Of a stretch of 64,000 nt of DNA, positions 8,753 to 18,005 are shown in pieces. Position 1 is the first letter of the stretch; the number at the start of each line of letters is the position of its first letter. The translations under genes and the position numbers were made by a program. The notes under the pieces are model-generated. The model searched no databases, was not told where the DNA came from, and saw only the letters and a list, made by a program, of their open reading frames with translations. The stretch comes from an uncultured Bacteroidales bacterium (GTDB lineage Bacteria > Bacteroidota > Bacteroidia > Bacteroidales > Paludibacteraceae): assembly GCA_902771935.1 (NCBI GenBank), contig CACXYM010000003.1:52813-116812 (forward strand). Direction: 5' to 3'.

Positions 8753-9617
8753 AGCGAATAAGGATTGTTCCTTTCTTTGGTCGTCCAATAATTGTATAAC
8801 CACATAGAAGGACGATTGTTGCGCACCATTTAAACGCTTCCGAAAGGAGGCGTTTAGCATATTTAGCCGAACTGATCGCTTTGGTGCGTGCACGTTCAGA
8901 TTGTCCTATCTGGAAAGTAAGACGGTCAAAGTAATCGCGTTCTAATTTCTTCTGCGGAATAATATGATGAAGGATCATTTTGGGTAAATACATAAACCGC
9001 ATACCTTGCGACTTCATCTTATCGAAGATGTCTTTTTCTTCTGCTCCCATTAAACTATTGCCTTTGCGTCCCAAAGCAGTATTGAATAAACCGACTTGTT
9101 TGAATACTTCTGCACGATATGCGGCATTCCCTCCTCCTGGATAACGTTCGCCAGGAAAAGTGCGCACTTGATTACCAAAGTACAGATAACCGCACAGCAG
9201 TTCTTTTGTGAACCGCGTCATCCACTTGGGCTCTTCCGTTTCGTACAATGGGATAATAGGTCCACCTACCGCACTTATCTCAGGGTGTTCTATCATATAT
9301 TCGTATATGGTCGTAAGATACCAAGGATCCACGAGTGCATCATCATCTACATACACAAGAATATCGCCCTTTGCTTCTTTAATAGCCTTATTACGTGCAG
9401 CAGATAAGCCTTGCTCGTTTTCAACGCAGTAGTTTAATTGCACATCCTTATGCGTTTTGGCAAATGCCTCACAAACACCGCGTGTGTTATCTGTGCAATT
9501 ATTATCTACCAGCACAATTTCATACTTGCTTTTATCCAAGTCATTGGCAGCAATACTCTCCAACAAAGGACCTATATATTTTGCCCTATTATATGTACAA
9601 ATAATAGCTGTTATCAT
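8706..9617 (-). CDS. glycosyltransferase family 2
   Basis: 303 aa. GT-A fold: start ITAIICTYNRAKYI, then YEIVLVDNNCTDNT, LSAARNKAIKEAKGDILVYVDDDALVD (DDD metal/nucleotide-sugar motif, about 90-95), and GAEEKDIFDKMK as the acceptor-side acid region. A hydrophobic stretch near 263-280 (CATIVLLCGYTIIG) may anchor it to the membrane. Last gene of the minus-strand glycan cluster; its 3' end overlaps the convergent YfhO gene by 47 bp, which is a large overlap but both reading frames look intact. Sugar and acceptor not predictable. Confidence 0.88.
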   Translation of the reverse strand: MITAIICTYNRAKYIGPLLESIAANDLDKSKYEIVLVDNNCTDNTRGVCEAFAKTHKDVQLNYCVENEQGLSAARNKAIKEAKGDILVYVDDDALVDPWYLTTIYEYMIEHPEISAVGGPIIPLYETEEPKWMTRFTKELLCGYLYFGNQVRTFPGERYPGGGNAAYRAEVFKQVGLFNTALGRKGNSLMGAEEKDIFDKMKSQGMRFMYLPKMILHHIIPQKKLERDYFDRLTFQIGQSERARTKAISSAKYAKRLLSEAFKWCATIVLLCGYTIIGRPKKGTILIRFRRNVTKGLFSTMDK

Positions 9618-9627
9618 AAAATATGGT

Positions 9628-10413
9628 TCAAGAAAGCAAAGATCGTATTTTATCTATTAATCCGCGCAGGGATCTTTTATGATTCTTATGATACTCATAA
9701 AGAATAACCTCTTCTGGCTTAATCGGACGATCAGAATGTATTACAATTCCTTCATCTTCTACAAAATGATCCACATATTCTTTTATGAAATTGCCTCGCC
9801 TTATGACTCCACCATGATCATAATTGAAGATTGGTTCAGAACTGTTTGCAATGATATATGGATTTTGTGGTAAGCGTGCGCTGCGTTTGGAACCATAAAC
9901 CTCAAACCCCCAAGCAGATTCATGTGCTCGTAATATCTGCAATAAGTAATCTTTTCGATATAGACTCGCTTGAGTGGTAATTCTATAAGGACGTCTCTTC
10001 GGATACATAACCAAATCAGGATATTGTGTAGAGGGTTGTAATGTGCTCGCACTTTCGTGAATCAAATTAATATGTCCCATCTGCTTATCTCCATCGAAAC
10101 GATCCATCAAATCATGCAGACGCTTTGTATTAACAGGTTCCTTAATCCAAAAGTCATCAAGCATAAATATGATATTCTCCGTAGGAATGATATGAAGTAA
10201 ATCTATTAGTCTTTGTGACCATGTAGAGGACTGCGGTTCATTGAGAGGGCAATGAATCTTGAACCCGGGGAAAGAAAAACGCTTGGACTCTGTACAAAAG
10301 TACACATCATAATCAAAATTTGGCCAATAGCGCTGCAACAAAGTAAAAAAAGGTTCCCACAAGTCGCTATAACTATCACAAGTGCAAAATATAAATGAAA
10401 ATTTTTCTTTCAT
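9628..10413 (-). CDS. putative glycosyltransferase-like protein of glycan cluster
   Basis: 261 aa, no signal peptide. It opens FSFIFCTCDSYSDLWEPFFTLLQRYWP and has a central NIIFMLDDFWIKEPV (about 98-112) that resembles a GT-A type acidic metal-binding motif, then YRITTQASLYRKDYLLQIL and an AWGFEVYGSKRS segment. I do not recognise a named family with certainty; similar proteins occur in capsule and O-antigen loci as 'glycosyltransferase' or hypothetical. AT-rich compared with the par operon. Placed between two GT2 genes on the same strand, 10 bp upstream of the first. Confidence 0.6.
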   Translation of the reverse strand: MKEKFSFIFCTCDSYSDLWEPFFTLLQRYWPNFDYDVYFCTESKRFSFPGFKIHCPLNEPQSSTWSQRLIDLLHIIPTENIIFMLDDFWIKEPVNTKRLHDLMDRFDGDKQMGHINLIHESASTLQPSTQYPDLVMYPKRRPYRITTQASLYRKDYLLQILRAHESAWGFEVYGSKRSARLPQNPYIIANSSEPIFNYDHGGVIRRGNFIKEYVDHFVEDEGIVIHSDRPIKPEEVILYEYHKNHKRSLRGLIDKIRSLLS

Positions 10414-10450
10414 ACTATATCATCGTTATGTAGTATAAGTTGTATCATGG

Positions 10451-11407
10451 TTAGTTGCGCATAATTAGATGATAGATGGCCATAAAGACTTTGAGCATCC
10501 CCCATAACTTGCGCTTAGCAAGCGTGTATATAATGCGGTTTACTTCGGTAAGTCCCTTACCGGAATGTGAAAGAGCTTCTTTATAAACCTCTGTAACTAC
10601 AGGCCATCCGTCACGGTCCGAATTCTTAATGAGTGAGGTCATACTGCGTTGCGGTAAGATAGAGATTATATCCTGATATTCTGGCTTATCGGCAAAGAAT
10701 GTTGTCAAAATGGCATCTGCACGTTGATGACTCTCTATGGCGGCGCGGCTGAGGTTATGAACATACGAACTCTGGTTACGTGTCTCGTAATAATATAGCG
10801 CCTCGTGCAACATTTCTACTCGCTCTGCTAAATAGAGTAGTCTTGGGGTAACGGCATAGTCTTCCGCCAAGCGAATCTGCTCGTCGCTACGAATGCCGGT
10901 TGTGTCTAATAGTGCTTTGCGGTAGAACTTATTCCAATGCGCACATTTTTCGGTATGTTGAATAAGGCGGCGGATATAATCCTCTTTGCCATGATAATTC
11001 ACCATCTCATAGCGTGTACCTCGATCTGTTACCACATTGATGTCGCAAATAACAACATCAGCTTGCTGTTCTTCGGCTATCTCAACAAAGTCCTGTACCG
11101 CGTTTGTGGCGACATAATCATCCGAATCCACATGCCAAACATAGTCGCCTGTTGCGTGCTTAAGACCTGTATTACGTGCTGCAGAAAGGCCTTTGTTGAC
11201 AGGGTGGTGAATCACGTGTATGGCTTTTTCGCGTTGCGGGTAGCGTTTTATTACTTCTGTGAGAATGGCAATCGACTTATCCTGCGTAGCATCGTTCACG
11301 AAGATATATTCTATATCCTCGTACGTCTGCTCGAACAGACTCACTGCACAGCGTTCAATGTATTTCTCCACGCCATAAACGGGTACTATGATGCTAACCT
11401 TAGTCAT
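10451..11407 (-). CDS. glycosyltransferase family 2
   Basis: 318 aa. Classical GT2 start (VSIIVPVYGVEKYIERCAVSLFEQTYEDIEYIFVNDATQDKS), then GLSAARNTGLKHATGDYVWHVDSDDYV with the DSDD motif at about 95-98, and LAEDYAVTPRLLYLA as the ED acid motif. C-terminal helical part ends in a membrane-proximal basic-hydrophobic segment. It transfers a sugar from a nucleotide donor during surface glycan assembly. Its start overlaps the LicD stop by 8 bp (11400-11407), so the two are coupled. Confidence 0.9.
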   Translation of the reverse strand: MTKVSIIVPVYGVEKYIERCAVSLFEQTYEDIEYIFVNDATQDKSIAILTEVIKRYPQREKAIHVIHHPVNKGLSAARNTGLKHATGDYVWHVDSDDYVATNAVQDFVEIAEEQQADVVICDINVVTDRGTRYEMVNYHGKEDYIRRLIQHTEKCAHWNKFYRKALLDTTGIRSDEQIRLAEDYAVTPRLLYLAERVEMLHEALYYYETRNQSSYVHNLSRAAIESHQRADAILTTFFADKPEYQDIISILPQRSMTSLIKNSDRDGWPVVTEVYKEALSHSGKGLTEVNRIIYTLAKRKLWGMLKVFMAIYHLIMRN

Positions 11408-12179
11408 AAAACTCTATTCGCTTAGTATGTATTGCCCGTTTCTCCTTGGGTGGTATTTGCATATAATCGCCATATTGGGTTTGTAGTATCTTATGAGGAC
11501 ATTGGGGGCCGAATACTTTTAGTCCCTCAAATTCAATCTCTTTCACGGGAAAAACGTCGTTATAATCATATTTTATAGTGGTTGTCCAACCATATTCGGC
11601 TGCTATGATGTTTGTGGGGATAAACTTATTGATAAAACGAGTTATAGCCACTAAACATTTTGCAATAGGATATACCAAATAGGATAGTAATGTGTCTTTG
11701 GTATCTGCATAGTTACGAATCCCGCGGAAAGAATGGCCATATATGTAATCTAAGAAACGCTTCCATTTCCAACATGGAATTTTCTCAAAAGGGAAAATAT
11801 CAATGTATATGCCTGTATATTTGAGTTTATCGGAATAATCTTCCTGAAAAAAAGATTTTGTATCTCGTACTTTGGCAATTATCATCGGTAATCCTGAATC
11901 CGTTTTTTTGTCTTGCAGAACGTATTGTTTAGGTAGTTGTTCTTGCAATAATGCACGCAGGCGAGCATAATCTGTACGCAGTATTGATATGTCCAAATCA
12001 TCATCCCAAGGAATAAAGCCTCCGTGACGGACGGCTCCTAATAGCGTTCCGGCTTCTATCCAATAGGGGATATTATTCTGGCGGCATATTGTATCTACAA
12101 TTTTTAGAATCTCTAGCATTCTTAATTGGGCTCGGCGGAGTAACGAACCTGCCGGATTATATCTGCTTAAATCTTCCAT
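11400..12179 (-). CDS. LicD-family phosphotransferase
   Basis: 259 aa. The LicD signature is clear: IPYWIEAGTLLGAVRHGGFIPWDDDLDISI (about 36-65) with the DDDLD acid cluster, followed by YARLRALL. LicD proteins transfer phosphocholine or other phospho-alcohols from CDP-linked donors to glycans; in Bacteroidota some transfer other CDP-activated groups. In this cluster the gene sits 3 bp downstream of a cytidylyltransferase fusion and in the same operon as an IspD-type cytidylyltransferase, so a CDP-activated donor is a natural guess. Donor identity is inference. Confidence 0.9.
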   Translation of the reverse strand: MEDLSRYNPAGSLLRRAQLRMLEILKIVDTICRQNNIPYWIEAGTLLGAVRHGGFIPWDDDLDISILRTDYARLRALLQEQLPKQYVLQDKKTDSGLPMIIAKVRDTKSFFQEDYSDKLKYTGIYIDIFPFEKIPCWKWKRFLDYIYGHSFRGIRNYADTKDTLLSYLVYPIAKCLVAITRFINKFIPTNIIAAEYGWTTTIKYDYNDVFPVKEIEFEGLKVFGPQCPHKILQTQYGDYMQIPPKEKRAIHTKRIEFYD

Positions 12180-12182
12180 CTC

Positions 12183-13526
12183 TTAATATTTCAGGTAATG
12201 CAAATTTTCTTCTTTTTCGAAATCTTCCATAATTTGTGTTATACATAATGAGACTTCCCTGCTTATATTGTTGAATTTTGACCGTTCAATAGAACTTAAA
12301 AATGATACTAATTCATAGCGGATACCTTCGCCTTCTAATTGATAAAAATATCGTTTATTCTCTTCGGGATTCTCAAAACGCAGTTCAAAGTAATCAGTTT
12401 TCCACCACGGAGCAGGAACATATATATATCCCTTTGTTCCGGAAATAATCAATTCACCCTCTTTCTTGACACCTTTTCCGACATAAATTGTCGCTAATGC
12501 TTTGGGGTATGTAAACGAAATTCGGGTAAAATCATCAAAATGCAAGTCTTTATTGACGATGTGGCTATCTATTCGTGAGCAACTATAATGACATCCCAAT
12601 AATGCGAATACAGGTAATAATGCGGTTGGTCCCCATGATTGTAGACTGCTCCAAACATGTTGCAATGATGTACTATCATTATAGTTAATGTCTCGTAGAC
12701 TAGTACACGTGGCATCCACTGATACAACATCACCTATTTGTCCACTTTTCGCCAACAAAATCAAACGATTGAATGCAGTCGAATAAGCCGTTTTGATTCC
12801 ATCCATTAATACGCAGTTCTGACGAATCGCTAATTCCAGTAATTCATTACATTCCGCTGAACTAAGTGCAATCGGTGACTCACATAGTACATGCTTATGC
12901 TTTAACAGGGCTAATTTGATTTGTTCATAATGCATTCGTGGATGAGAGGCAATATATACGGCATCTACACATTCCAGTAACTTTGCATAATCATTTAGTA
13001 CCTTACAACTTTTCAACTCTTGGGATAGGAGCTGAGGAGAGGTCGTACATACACAGTTGATATTCAGACCATTGACAAAAGAGCTCTCGTTGGCTACTTT
13101 ATTCATAATGGCATTATCGCTAATAATACCCATCTTCAATTCGCGTAACTCTGTACGTTTCTGTGAACTGGACACTCCCTGCGTGCGATCTAAATAGACT
13201 ACTTTGCAATACTCGTTCAGGTAATCAAATTTACCCACCCAGTCTGAACCCACCGTAAAAATGTCAATATCGTAACGCTTGATATCATCTATTTTTTGAC
13301 CATCATATTCTTCAACGATAACTTCGTCTGCTAATCCTGACTCTTTGATGGCCTCTATGCGCTCCATTAATGACTGCTTGACATTAATTTTGCCGCGTGC
13401 TTTGTCAAAATCTTCAGATGTAACGCCTACAATTAAATAATCGCCAAGCGCTTTTGCACGCTCCAAAAGTCTTTGATGACCGATATGAAACATATCGAAT
13501 GTACCGTATGTGATAACCTTTATCAT
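12183..13526 (-). CDS. fusion: TagD-like cytidylyltransferase + Gfo/Idh/MocA-like domain
   Basis: 447 aa. Residues 1-130 form a nucleotidyltransferase of the glycerol-3-phosphate cytidylyltransferase type: GTFDMFHIGHQRLL with HxGH at about 14-17, and RTQGVSSS near 120 (RTEGISTT in TagD). From about 133 the chain resembles a Gfo/Idh/MocA NAD(P)-dependent oxidoreductase: a degenerate Rossmann start (GIISDNAI), DAVYIASHPRMHYEQIKLALLKHKHVLCESP, then a C-terminal alpha/beta domain. The catalytic lysine of the usual EKP motif is replaced (ESP), so the second half may not be a standard dehydrogenase. Start overlaps the stop of the pyruvyl-transferase gene (ATGA). Confidence 0.82.
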   Translation of the reverse strand: MIKVITYGTFDMFHIGHQRLLERAKALGDYLIVGVTSEDFDKARGKINVKQSLMERIEAIKESGLADEVIVEEYDGQKIDDIKRYDIDIFTVGSDWVGKFDYLNEYCKVVYLDRTQGVSSSQKRTELRELKMGIISDNAIMNKVANESSFVNGLNINCVCTTSPQLLSQELKSCKVLNDYAKLLECVDAVYIASHPRMHYEQIKLALLKHKHVLCESPIALSSAECNELLELAIRQNCVLMDGIKTAYSTAFNRLILLAKSGQIGDVVSVDATCTSLRDINYNDSTSLQHVWSSLQSWGPTALLPVFALLGCHYSCSRIDSHIVNKDLHFDDFTRISFTYPKALATIYVGKGVKKEGELIISGTKGYIYVPAPWWKTDYFELRFENPEENKRYFYQLEGEGIRYELVSFLSSIERSKFNNISREVSLCITQIMEDFEKEENLHYLKY

Positions 13527-14578
13527 TTTTTGTAATATTGATTTATTGATTTCTCCAAGAATGCCAAAGATGCTTTTCTCTGGGTGCTTATATCTGTCAA
13601 TCGTAACACCTCCGCTATCTTTGTGTCAGCTTGCTCACGCTTGAATACTCTAAACGGACGCTTGAATTGTATAGAGAATATCAATCCATGATAGGAATTA
13701 GTTACTACATATTCTGAATGTTTTATTAATGATAAAAACTCGTCAACTCCGGCATCATAACGCATTATATGTCCTTTGCTGGCATTTGAAGCACGCAAAC
13801 TGATATCTACTAATTGACACTTCATTTCCTTTGCTAATTGTTCTGCGTAGGAAAACATCTCTTCATTATATCTTCGTGCATATAGCAGAATATATGGCTC
13901 CTTCAATTGGCGAGTAGCGGTTATTTCATCGTACTCTTTCGCCTCCAATAGAAGAGTCGGATCTAATGTCTGCTTGATTGGAATATTGCAATGTGTTTCT
14001 AAATATGGCAATAGCACATGCTCTCTTATTCCAACTGCTTTGAAATTTTTCATTCGTTCTTGTAATATATCTAACGAGGCTTCATCAAAATGAGAATCTC
14101 CGAAACTAGCAGCATATGCTATCGTAAAACCTTTCCGCATCGTTTCATATTGTCCGAAAAAACCATCATCAAAGCCTTTGGTCTCATCAGTGCAAAAAAT
14201 AGTATCGCTGCCACAGATAAATCCACACAAGTTCTCTTTTCCAATCTCTTTGTCAAAGTTCGTATAATCAAATCTTAATTTCGTCCAAGTTAATTGTTTT
14301 GCAAAGAACATATTAATCTTGTCATTGTTCGCTTGTATAGCTGGTAAACTGAGAATACATTCTTTTTGTGACTGTTCATCTTGATCCCACATGAGAGGAA
14401 TGGGATTCAATATATTACATCGCATATGCGATTTCGGACAGTAGTCAATAACTACGGAACTATAACGCCCTTTACCCAATCGATTTACTACACGTGACAA
14501 CGCCCACGTTTGCAATACCGAACCGTAGTTCGTAAAATTTCCATATTTGTTGTAACTTATGATACCAAATTTATCCAT
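13523..14578 (-). CDS. polysaccharide pyruvyl transferase family protein
   Basis: 351 aa. Pattern of the family: FGIISYNKYGNFTNYGSVLQTWALSRVV at the N-terminus, GFICGSDTIFC near 120, ILLYARRYNEE mid-protein, and SLIKHSEYVVTNSYHGLIFSIQFKRPF near 285-315 (the SxHGL motif of the second Rossmann half). These enzymes add ketal-linked pyruvate to sugars, or act as GT-B-like transferases. It is flanked by an aminotransferase and the fusion gene and is usually found in Bacteroidales glycan loci with the Fe-S protein encoded two genes upstream. Confidence 0.85.
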   Translation of the reverse strand: MDKFGIISYNKYGNFTNYGSVLQTWALSRVVNRLGKGRYSSVVIDYCPKSHMRCNILNPIPLMWDQDEQSQKECILSLPAIQANNDKINMFFAKQLTWTKLRFDYTNFDKEIGKENLCGFICGSDTIFCTDETKGFDDGFFGQYETMRKGFTIAYAASFGDSHFDEASLDILQERMKNFKAVGIREHVLLPYLETHCNIPIKQTLDPTLLLEAKEYDEITATRQLKEPYILLYARRYNEEMFSYAEQLAKEMKCQLVDISLRASNASKGHIMRYDAGVDEFLSLIKHSEYVVTNSYHGLIFSIQFKRPFRVFKREQADTKIAEVLRLTDISTQRKASLAFLEKSINQYYKK

Positions 14579-14579
14579 T

Positions 14580-15638
14580 TTACTTGTCTATTTCTAGCAA
14601 TGCTGTTATAAATTGTTCCATAATGCTGCGCTCACCAATAGTTACGCGCAAGCATGTTCCGAACTTACCTACATTTGGATAGGACTTGACTAAAATCTTT
14701 TTTTCTTTTTTCATTCTCCGTACAATCTCATCTGCATCAGTGCGTGGTTTGATAAAAATGAAATTACCGGCATCGCCATGATGAGGATAACCGTTTTTAT
14801 CCAATAATTCAATTAAATATTTGCGTCCGTCGTTAAACTTGAAAATAAGTTCTTCTATAATTTTCGGATTCTGAATAATCGCATCTGCAAAACGCATTGC
14901 AAATGCGTTCACATTATGAGGAGTACATAACTTTTGTATAATGCTTATTCCTTCTTGCCATCCCGCTACATAACCTAATCTACATCCTGCCATAGAAAAT
15001 AGTTTTGAGAACGTTCGTGTTACAAAAACATGCTCATGATGCAAGGCGTAATTAATAAATGTCTTTGGGTAAAAATAATGATAGGCTTCATCAATTAATA
15101 CTGTAATTTGTTGTTTTTCTGCATAATGCATGATGCGCTTAAATTCTTCTTCAGAATATACATTGCCCATCGGATTATTCGGATTAAGCAGAATTAACAA
15201 TTCCGTATCTATCGTCATTGCTGCCAGTATGGATTCTGTTGACATGCTCAAATCCTCTTCATATGGCACTTTTATTATGTTGCGACCATACATCTCGGAG
15301 TATACTTGAAACATGAAATAAGAGGGGACTACGCCAACTATACGGCCACCAGGCGAAGTGAACGCCTCTATAATATGGCGTATGCCTTCTGCGGAACCAT
15401 TCACAAGACATAGATTTTGGATGCTCGTTCCCAAGTATTGTGCCAAATGGGTGGTGAATTCCAAAGTTTCAGGATATTGCGCTACAAATTGTGGCGTAAT
15501 ACCCGATAATACTTGCATAATAAACTTTTCTGGCAACCCCACTGGATTCTCGTTCAAATCCAGACGTAAATAGGCTTTCCGCTCATTCTGGTCAAAAATC
15601 CGGTACAAATGTTCAACATTCGGATTCAAGTAATACAT
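14580..15638 (-). CDS. class I/II (HisC-like) PLP-dependent aminotransferase
   Basis: 352 aa. LDLNENPVGLP at the N-terminus, VNGSAEGIRHIIEAF, LLNPNNPMGNVYSEEEF, VLIDEAYHYFYP (PLP-pyridine aspartate) and VTRTFSKLFSMAGCRLGYVAG (Schiff-base lysine in FSKLF, about 215). The fold is that of histidinol-phosphate aminotransferase, but the cluster contains no his genes and NNPMGN replaces the common NNPTG, so the substrate is probably a glycan building block or a donor head group instead of histidinol phosphate. Separated from the pyruvyl transferase by 1 bp and from the Fe-S protein by 3 bp; all in one operon. Confidence 0.86.
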   Translation of the reverse strand: MYYLNPNVEHLYRIFDQNERKAYLRLDLNENPVGLPEKFIMQVLSGITPQFVAQYPETLEFTTHLAQYLGTSIQNLCLVNGSAEGIRHIIEAFTSPGGRIVGVVPSYFMFQVYSEMYGRNIIKVPYEEDLSMSTESILAAMTIDTELLILLNPNNPMGNVYSEEEFKRIMHYAEKQQITVLIDEAYHYFYPKTFINYALHHEHVFVTRTFSKLFSMAGCRLGYVAGWQEGISIIQKLCTPHNVNAFAMRFADAIIQNPKIIEELIFKFNDGRKYLIELLDKNGYPHHGDAGNFIFIKPRTDADEIVRRMKKEKKILVKSYPNVGKFGTCLRVTIGERSIMEQFITALLEIDK

Positions 15639-15641
15639 ATC

Positions 15642-16829
15642 TTATCTCCTCTTATTAAATATATTCCATAACAACATTTTTTGCCGATTCCCCCATACAT
15701 ATTTGTGAATCAATAGCCTTATGGAAGGTTTAGTGGCATATTTAGAAACAATCTCTTTGTAGGTGATGGCATCATCCCTTAAGTCTTCCAAACATACTTC
15801 ACGGCGCTTGTTATATGCGATTGGTTTACGAAGCGGGGACTGGTATTTCACAGCTTCTTCATACTGCAAAAAATGTCCTTCCATAAAAGGCAACGCGTGG
15901 TTTAATGCTTCTTTACCTTTTTTGCTATTACAAATTATCAAAGAAGCTCCTCGATTGTGATTATACAACTCCGGACAAAACAAATGTACTCCCCATAAAT
16001 CCCCTAATGATATATCCGCAACACGTTCTTTGGTCGCAAATGGACACTCGTAACACGATGGACGGCTTATCAAATGTTGTAGCCATATAGACCAAAACGA
16101 ATTAAACCATCGGTCAATTACTTTTGCGCCATGCGATGTTTCTATCTTCATCATCTGAAAGTCCCAGCGACCGTATTTGGTTTTATTCCGGTAGTCAATG
16201 TCTCTTATGTCACCATAATGTTTGCTTAATTTCCTTATTAATAAAGGGGAAGGAATACCTTCACAAATCACTTCTATTGTCAATAGGTTTGTTCTGTTGC
16301 AACTACCCAAGAACATTTCCAATCCCGCAATTTGACAGGGAGTTCCACTAAATAATACTTTTTTTCCTGCCTTTAGAAATTCTTTTGTTTTAATATATGA
16401 ATTGCCGATCTCGCTCTGTGCATATTTGGACTTTCTGAATATAGAGATATCTCTTTTGTCTTCTATATAGGAGTGTAATATGCGTGTCCCCTTTGACTCG
16501 GCTCCAAATATGACGTAGTTCATATCACACCAACCATCCACAATGGCAGAGAATGCACCACCGGATGTGCTGGCTAATACAACATCTGTGGATATATGAT
16601 GTCCTCCGTAAACAACCTTTTCCTCTTGATGCCGTACAGGGGTATTCTCCATGGGACAGACTTTATGGCACCGTCCACACCCAATGCATTTTTCTGAGTC
16701 TATAATTGGATAACGGAAACCCTCATCGTCTTCTTCCATCCTTATTGTTCCTTGACGACAAGCTTGTACGCAGGCTTCACACCCTACACAAGCAACTTTG
16801 TTTCCACTATATAGATATCTTTCAGACAT
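15642..16829 (-). CDS. ferredoxin-type protein with coenzyme F420 dehydrogenase beta-subunit domain
   Basis: 395 aa from the ATG at 16829. That start is preferred to an upstream ATG at 16961 because the upstream 44 codons run through the neighbouring gene and are Arg/Pro-rich; a purine-rich site (GAAGAGGCGAAGAAAA) precedes 16829. Two 4Fe-4S motifs lie at the N-terminus (CVGCEACVQAC, CIGCGRCHKVCP), then the FrhB N and C domains (SGGAFSAI, VLFSGTPCQIAGLEMFLG, CYECPFATKERVADISLGDLWG). Such proteins recur in polysaccharide loci beside pyruvyl transferases; they are presumed flavin/Fe-S redox enzymes acting on a sugar. F420 itself is not expected here. Confidence 0.88.
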   Translation of the reverse strand: MSERYLYSGNKVACVGCEACVQACRQGTIRMEEDDEGFRYPIIDSEKCIGCGRCHKVCPMENTPVRHQEEKVVYGGHHISTDVVLASTSGGAFSAIVDGWCDMNYVIFGAESKGTRILHSYIEDKRDISIFRKSKYAQSEIGNSYIKTKEFLKAGKKVLFSGTPCQIAGLEMFLGSCNRTNLLTIEVICEGIPSPLLIRKLSKHYGDIRDIDYRNKTKYGRWDFQMMKIETSHGAKVIDRWFNSFWSIWLQHLISRPSCYECPFATKERVADISLGDLWGVHLFCPELYNHNRGASLIICNSKKGKEALNHALPFMEGHFLQYEEAVKYQSPLRKPIAYNKRREVCLEDLRDDAITYKEIVSKYATKPSIRLLIHKYVWGNRQKMLLWNIFNKRR

Positions 16830-16843
16830 TTTTCTTCGCCTCT

Positions 16844-17350
16844 TCAATCTTTTCCTAGTATCTCTTCTGCCACTTCCCGTATTGCACCGTCGCCGCCGCG
16901 GTGTTGGAGGATACGGATGCCAGGGATGACTTGCACTTGGGGCATCGCGTTCGGTGGGCAAGCAGCGATACCGCCGGCTTTAGCAACGGCTTCAAGCAAA
17001 TCAATGTCGTTAATATCATCGCCCACGTAGCACACTTCATCCAAACCGATACCTAATTCAGCACAGATGTCCTGGCACGTCTGTAGTTTCGTTTTAACAC
17101 CTTGTTTGACTTGGCTCCCAACTCCCATAAACAGATAATCCAACTGCAGTTTCTTAGCCCTGCGGGCAACGATTTCGGTTGTTTCAGAGGTGAGGATACC
17201 ACATTTGATACCGGCTTTCATGAGCCGTACCATGCCCATGCCGTCATACACGCAGAAGCGTTTCATCTCTTCGCCGCTCGCGCCGTAGTACATACCGCCA
17301 TCTGTCAGGCAGCCGTCCACATCGGTTAAAAATAATCGTATCGGTTTCAT
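16844..17350 (-). CDS. HAD-family phosphatase, KdsC/YrbI type
   Basis: 168 aa from the ATG at 17350, one base after the stop of the upstream cytidylyltransferase; a longer frame from 17404 would overlap that gene. HAD motif I LFLTDVDGCLTDGGMYY, motif II GILTSETT, motif III lysine in QVKQGVKTK, motif IV YVGDDINDIDLL. Length and the capless fold match 3-deoxy-manno-octulosonate-8-phosphate phosphatase (KdsC) and related nonulosonate phosphatases. It could therefore serve Kdo synthesis or a cluster-specific acid sugar; the sequence does not decide. Continuous operon with IspD-like and GT4 genes. Confidence 0.87.
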   Translation of the reverse strand: MKPIRLFLTDVDGCLTDGGMYYGASGEEMKRFCVYDGMGMVRLMKAGIKCGILTSETTEIVARRAKKLQLDYLFMGVGSQVKQGVKTKLQTCQDICAELGIGLDEVCYVGDDINDIDLLEAVAKAGGIAACPPNAMPQVQVIPGIRILQHRGGDGAIREVAEEILGKD

Positions 17351-17351
17351 G

Positions 17352-18005
17352 TCAGTCAAAATCTTCTTTATAGGTGAGTTTCTTATTGGTTTCTTCGCCA
17401 TCAACGATATAAATCGGCACGTTGGGCATATAGTGTTTCACGATGCCGCAATCGTCAGTTACGCAAATACCTTTAGGGTCTTGTAGCGCTATCTCATAAG
17501 CCTTGCGGATAAGCGAAAGACGGAAAGCTTGTGGTGTTTGGGCGCGCATAAAGGAAGCCCGTTGCGGAATCTCAGCGATGCAGTTATTCTCCACGCGATA
17601 TAACGTATCGGTTGCGGGAACAGCAACAGTAACTGCTTCATGCGACTCCAACGCGCGGCAAACATCACCGATAATACGCGCAGAGACAAAAGGACGTGCC
17701 GCATCATGTATCAGCACATTCACATCCTCCACATCTTCAAGCGCTCGTAGCGCATTCCATGACGACTCCCAGCGTTCTTTGCCACCGGGTACAAGCATAA
17801 TCCGGTCATTCTCCAGCATCGCTCGCGCTTCCTCTAAATAGTCCGGATGGATGACTACACAGATAGCATCCACTTGTCCTTCAAAAGCATCAACACAGGT
17901 TTGCAAAACGGTCTTGCCGTTTGGCAGCAACCGAAATTGTTTCGGCTTACCTTCTCCGGCACGAACACCTGTTCCTCCTGCTAATATGACAGCAATATTA
18001 CGCAT
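17352..18005 (-). CDS. ispD: IspD-family cytidylyltransferase (IspD or TarI-like)
   Basis: 217 aa. Nucleotide-binding start VILAGGTGVRAGEGKPKQFRLLPNGKTVLQ, then HDAARPFVS (CTP/metal aspartate, about 105), QTPQAFRLSLIRKAY and a TDDCGIVKHY segment. This is the fold of 2-C-methyl-D-erythritol 4-phosphate cytidylyltransferase (MEP pathway). The same fold makes CDP-ribitol (TarI) and similar donors; location in a glycan operon together with LicD and a TagD-like domain keeps that alternative open. Its start overlaps the GT4 stop by 8 bp (17998-18005). Confidence 0.8.
   Translation of the reverse strand: MRNIAVILAGGTGVRAGEGKPKQFRLLPNGKTVLQTCVDAFEGQVDAICVVIHPDYLEEARAMLENDRIMLVPGGKERWESSWNALRALEDVEDVNVLIHDAARPFVSARIIGDVCRALESHEAVTVAVPATDTLYRVENNCIAEIPQRASFMRAQTPQAFRLSLIRKAYEIALQDPKGICVTDDCGIVKHYMPNVPIYIVDGEETNKKLTYKEDFD

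Noticed and set aside
16830-16961. 44-codon extension of the F420-dehydrogenase-like protein
   Set aside because: It overlaps the KdsC-like gene and is out of keeping with the ferredoxin start; a purine-rich site precedes ATG 16829.
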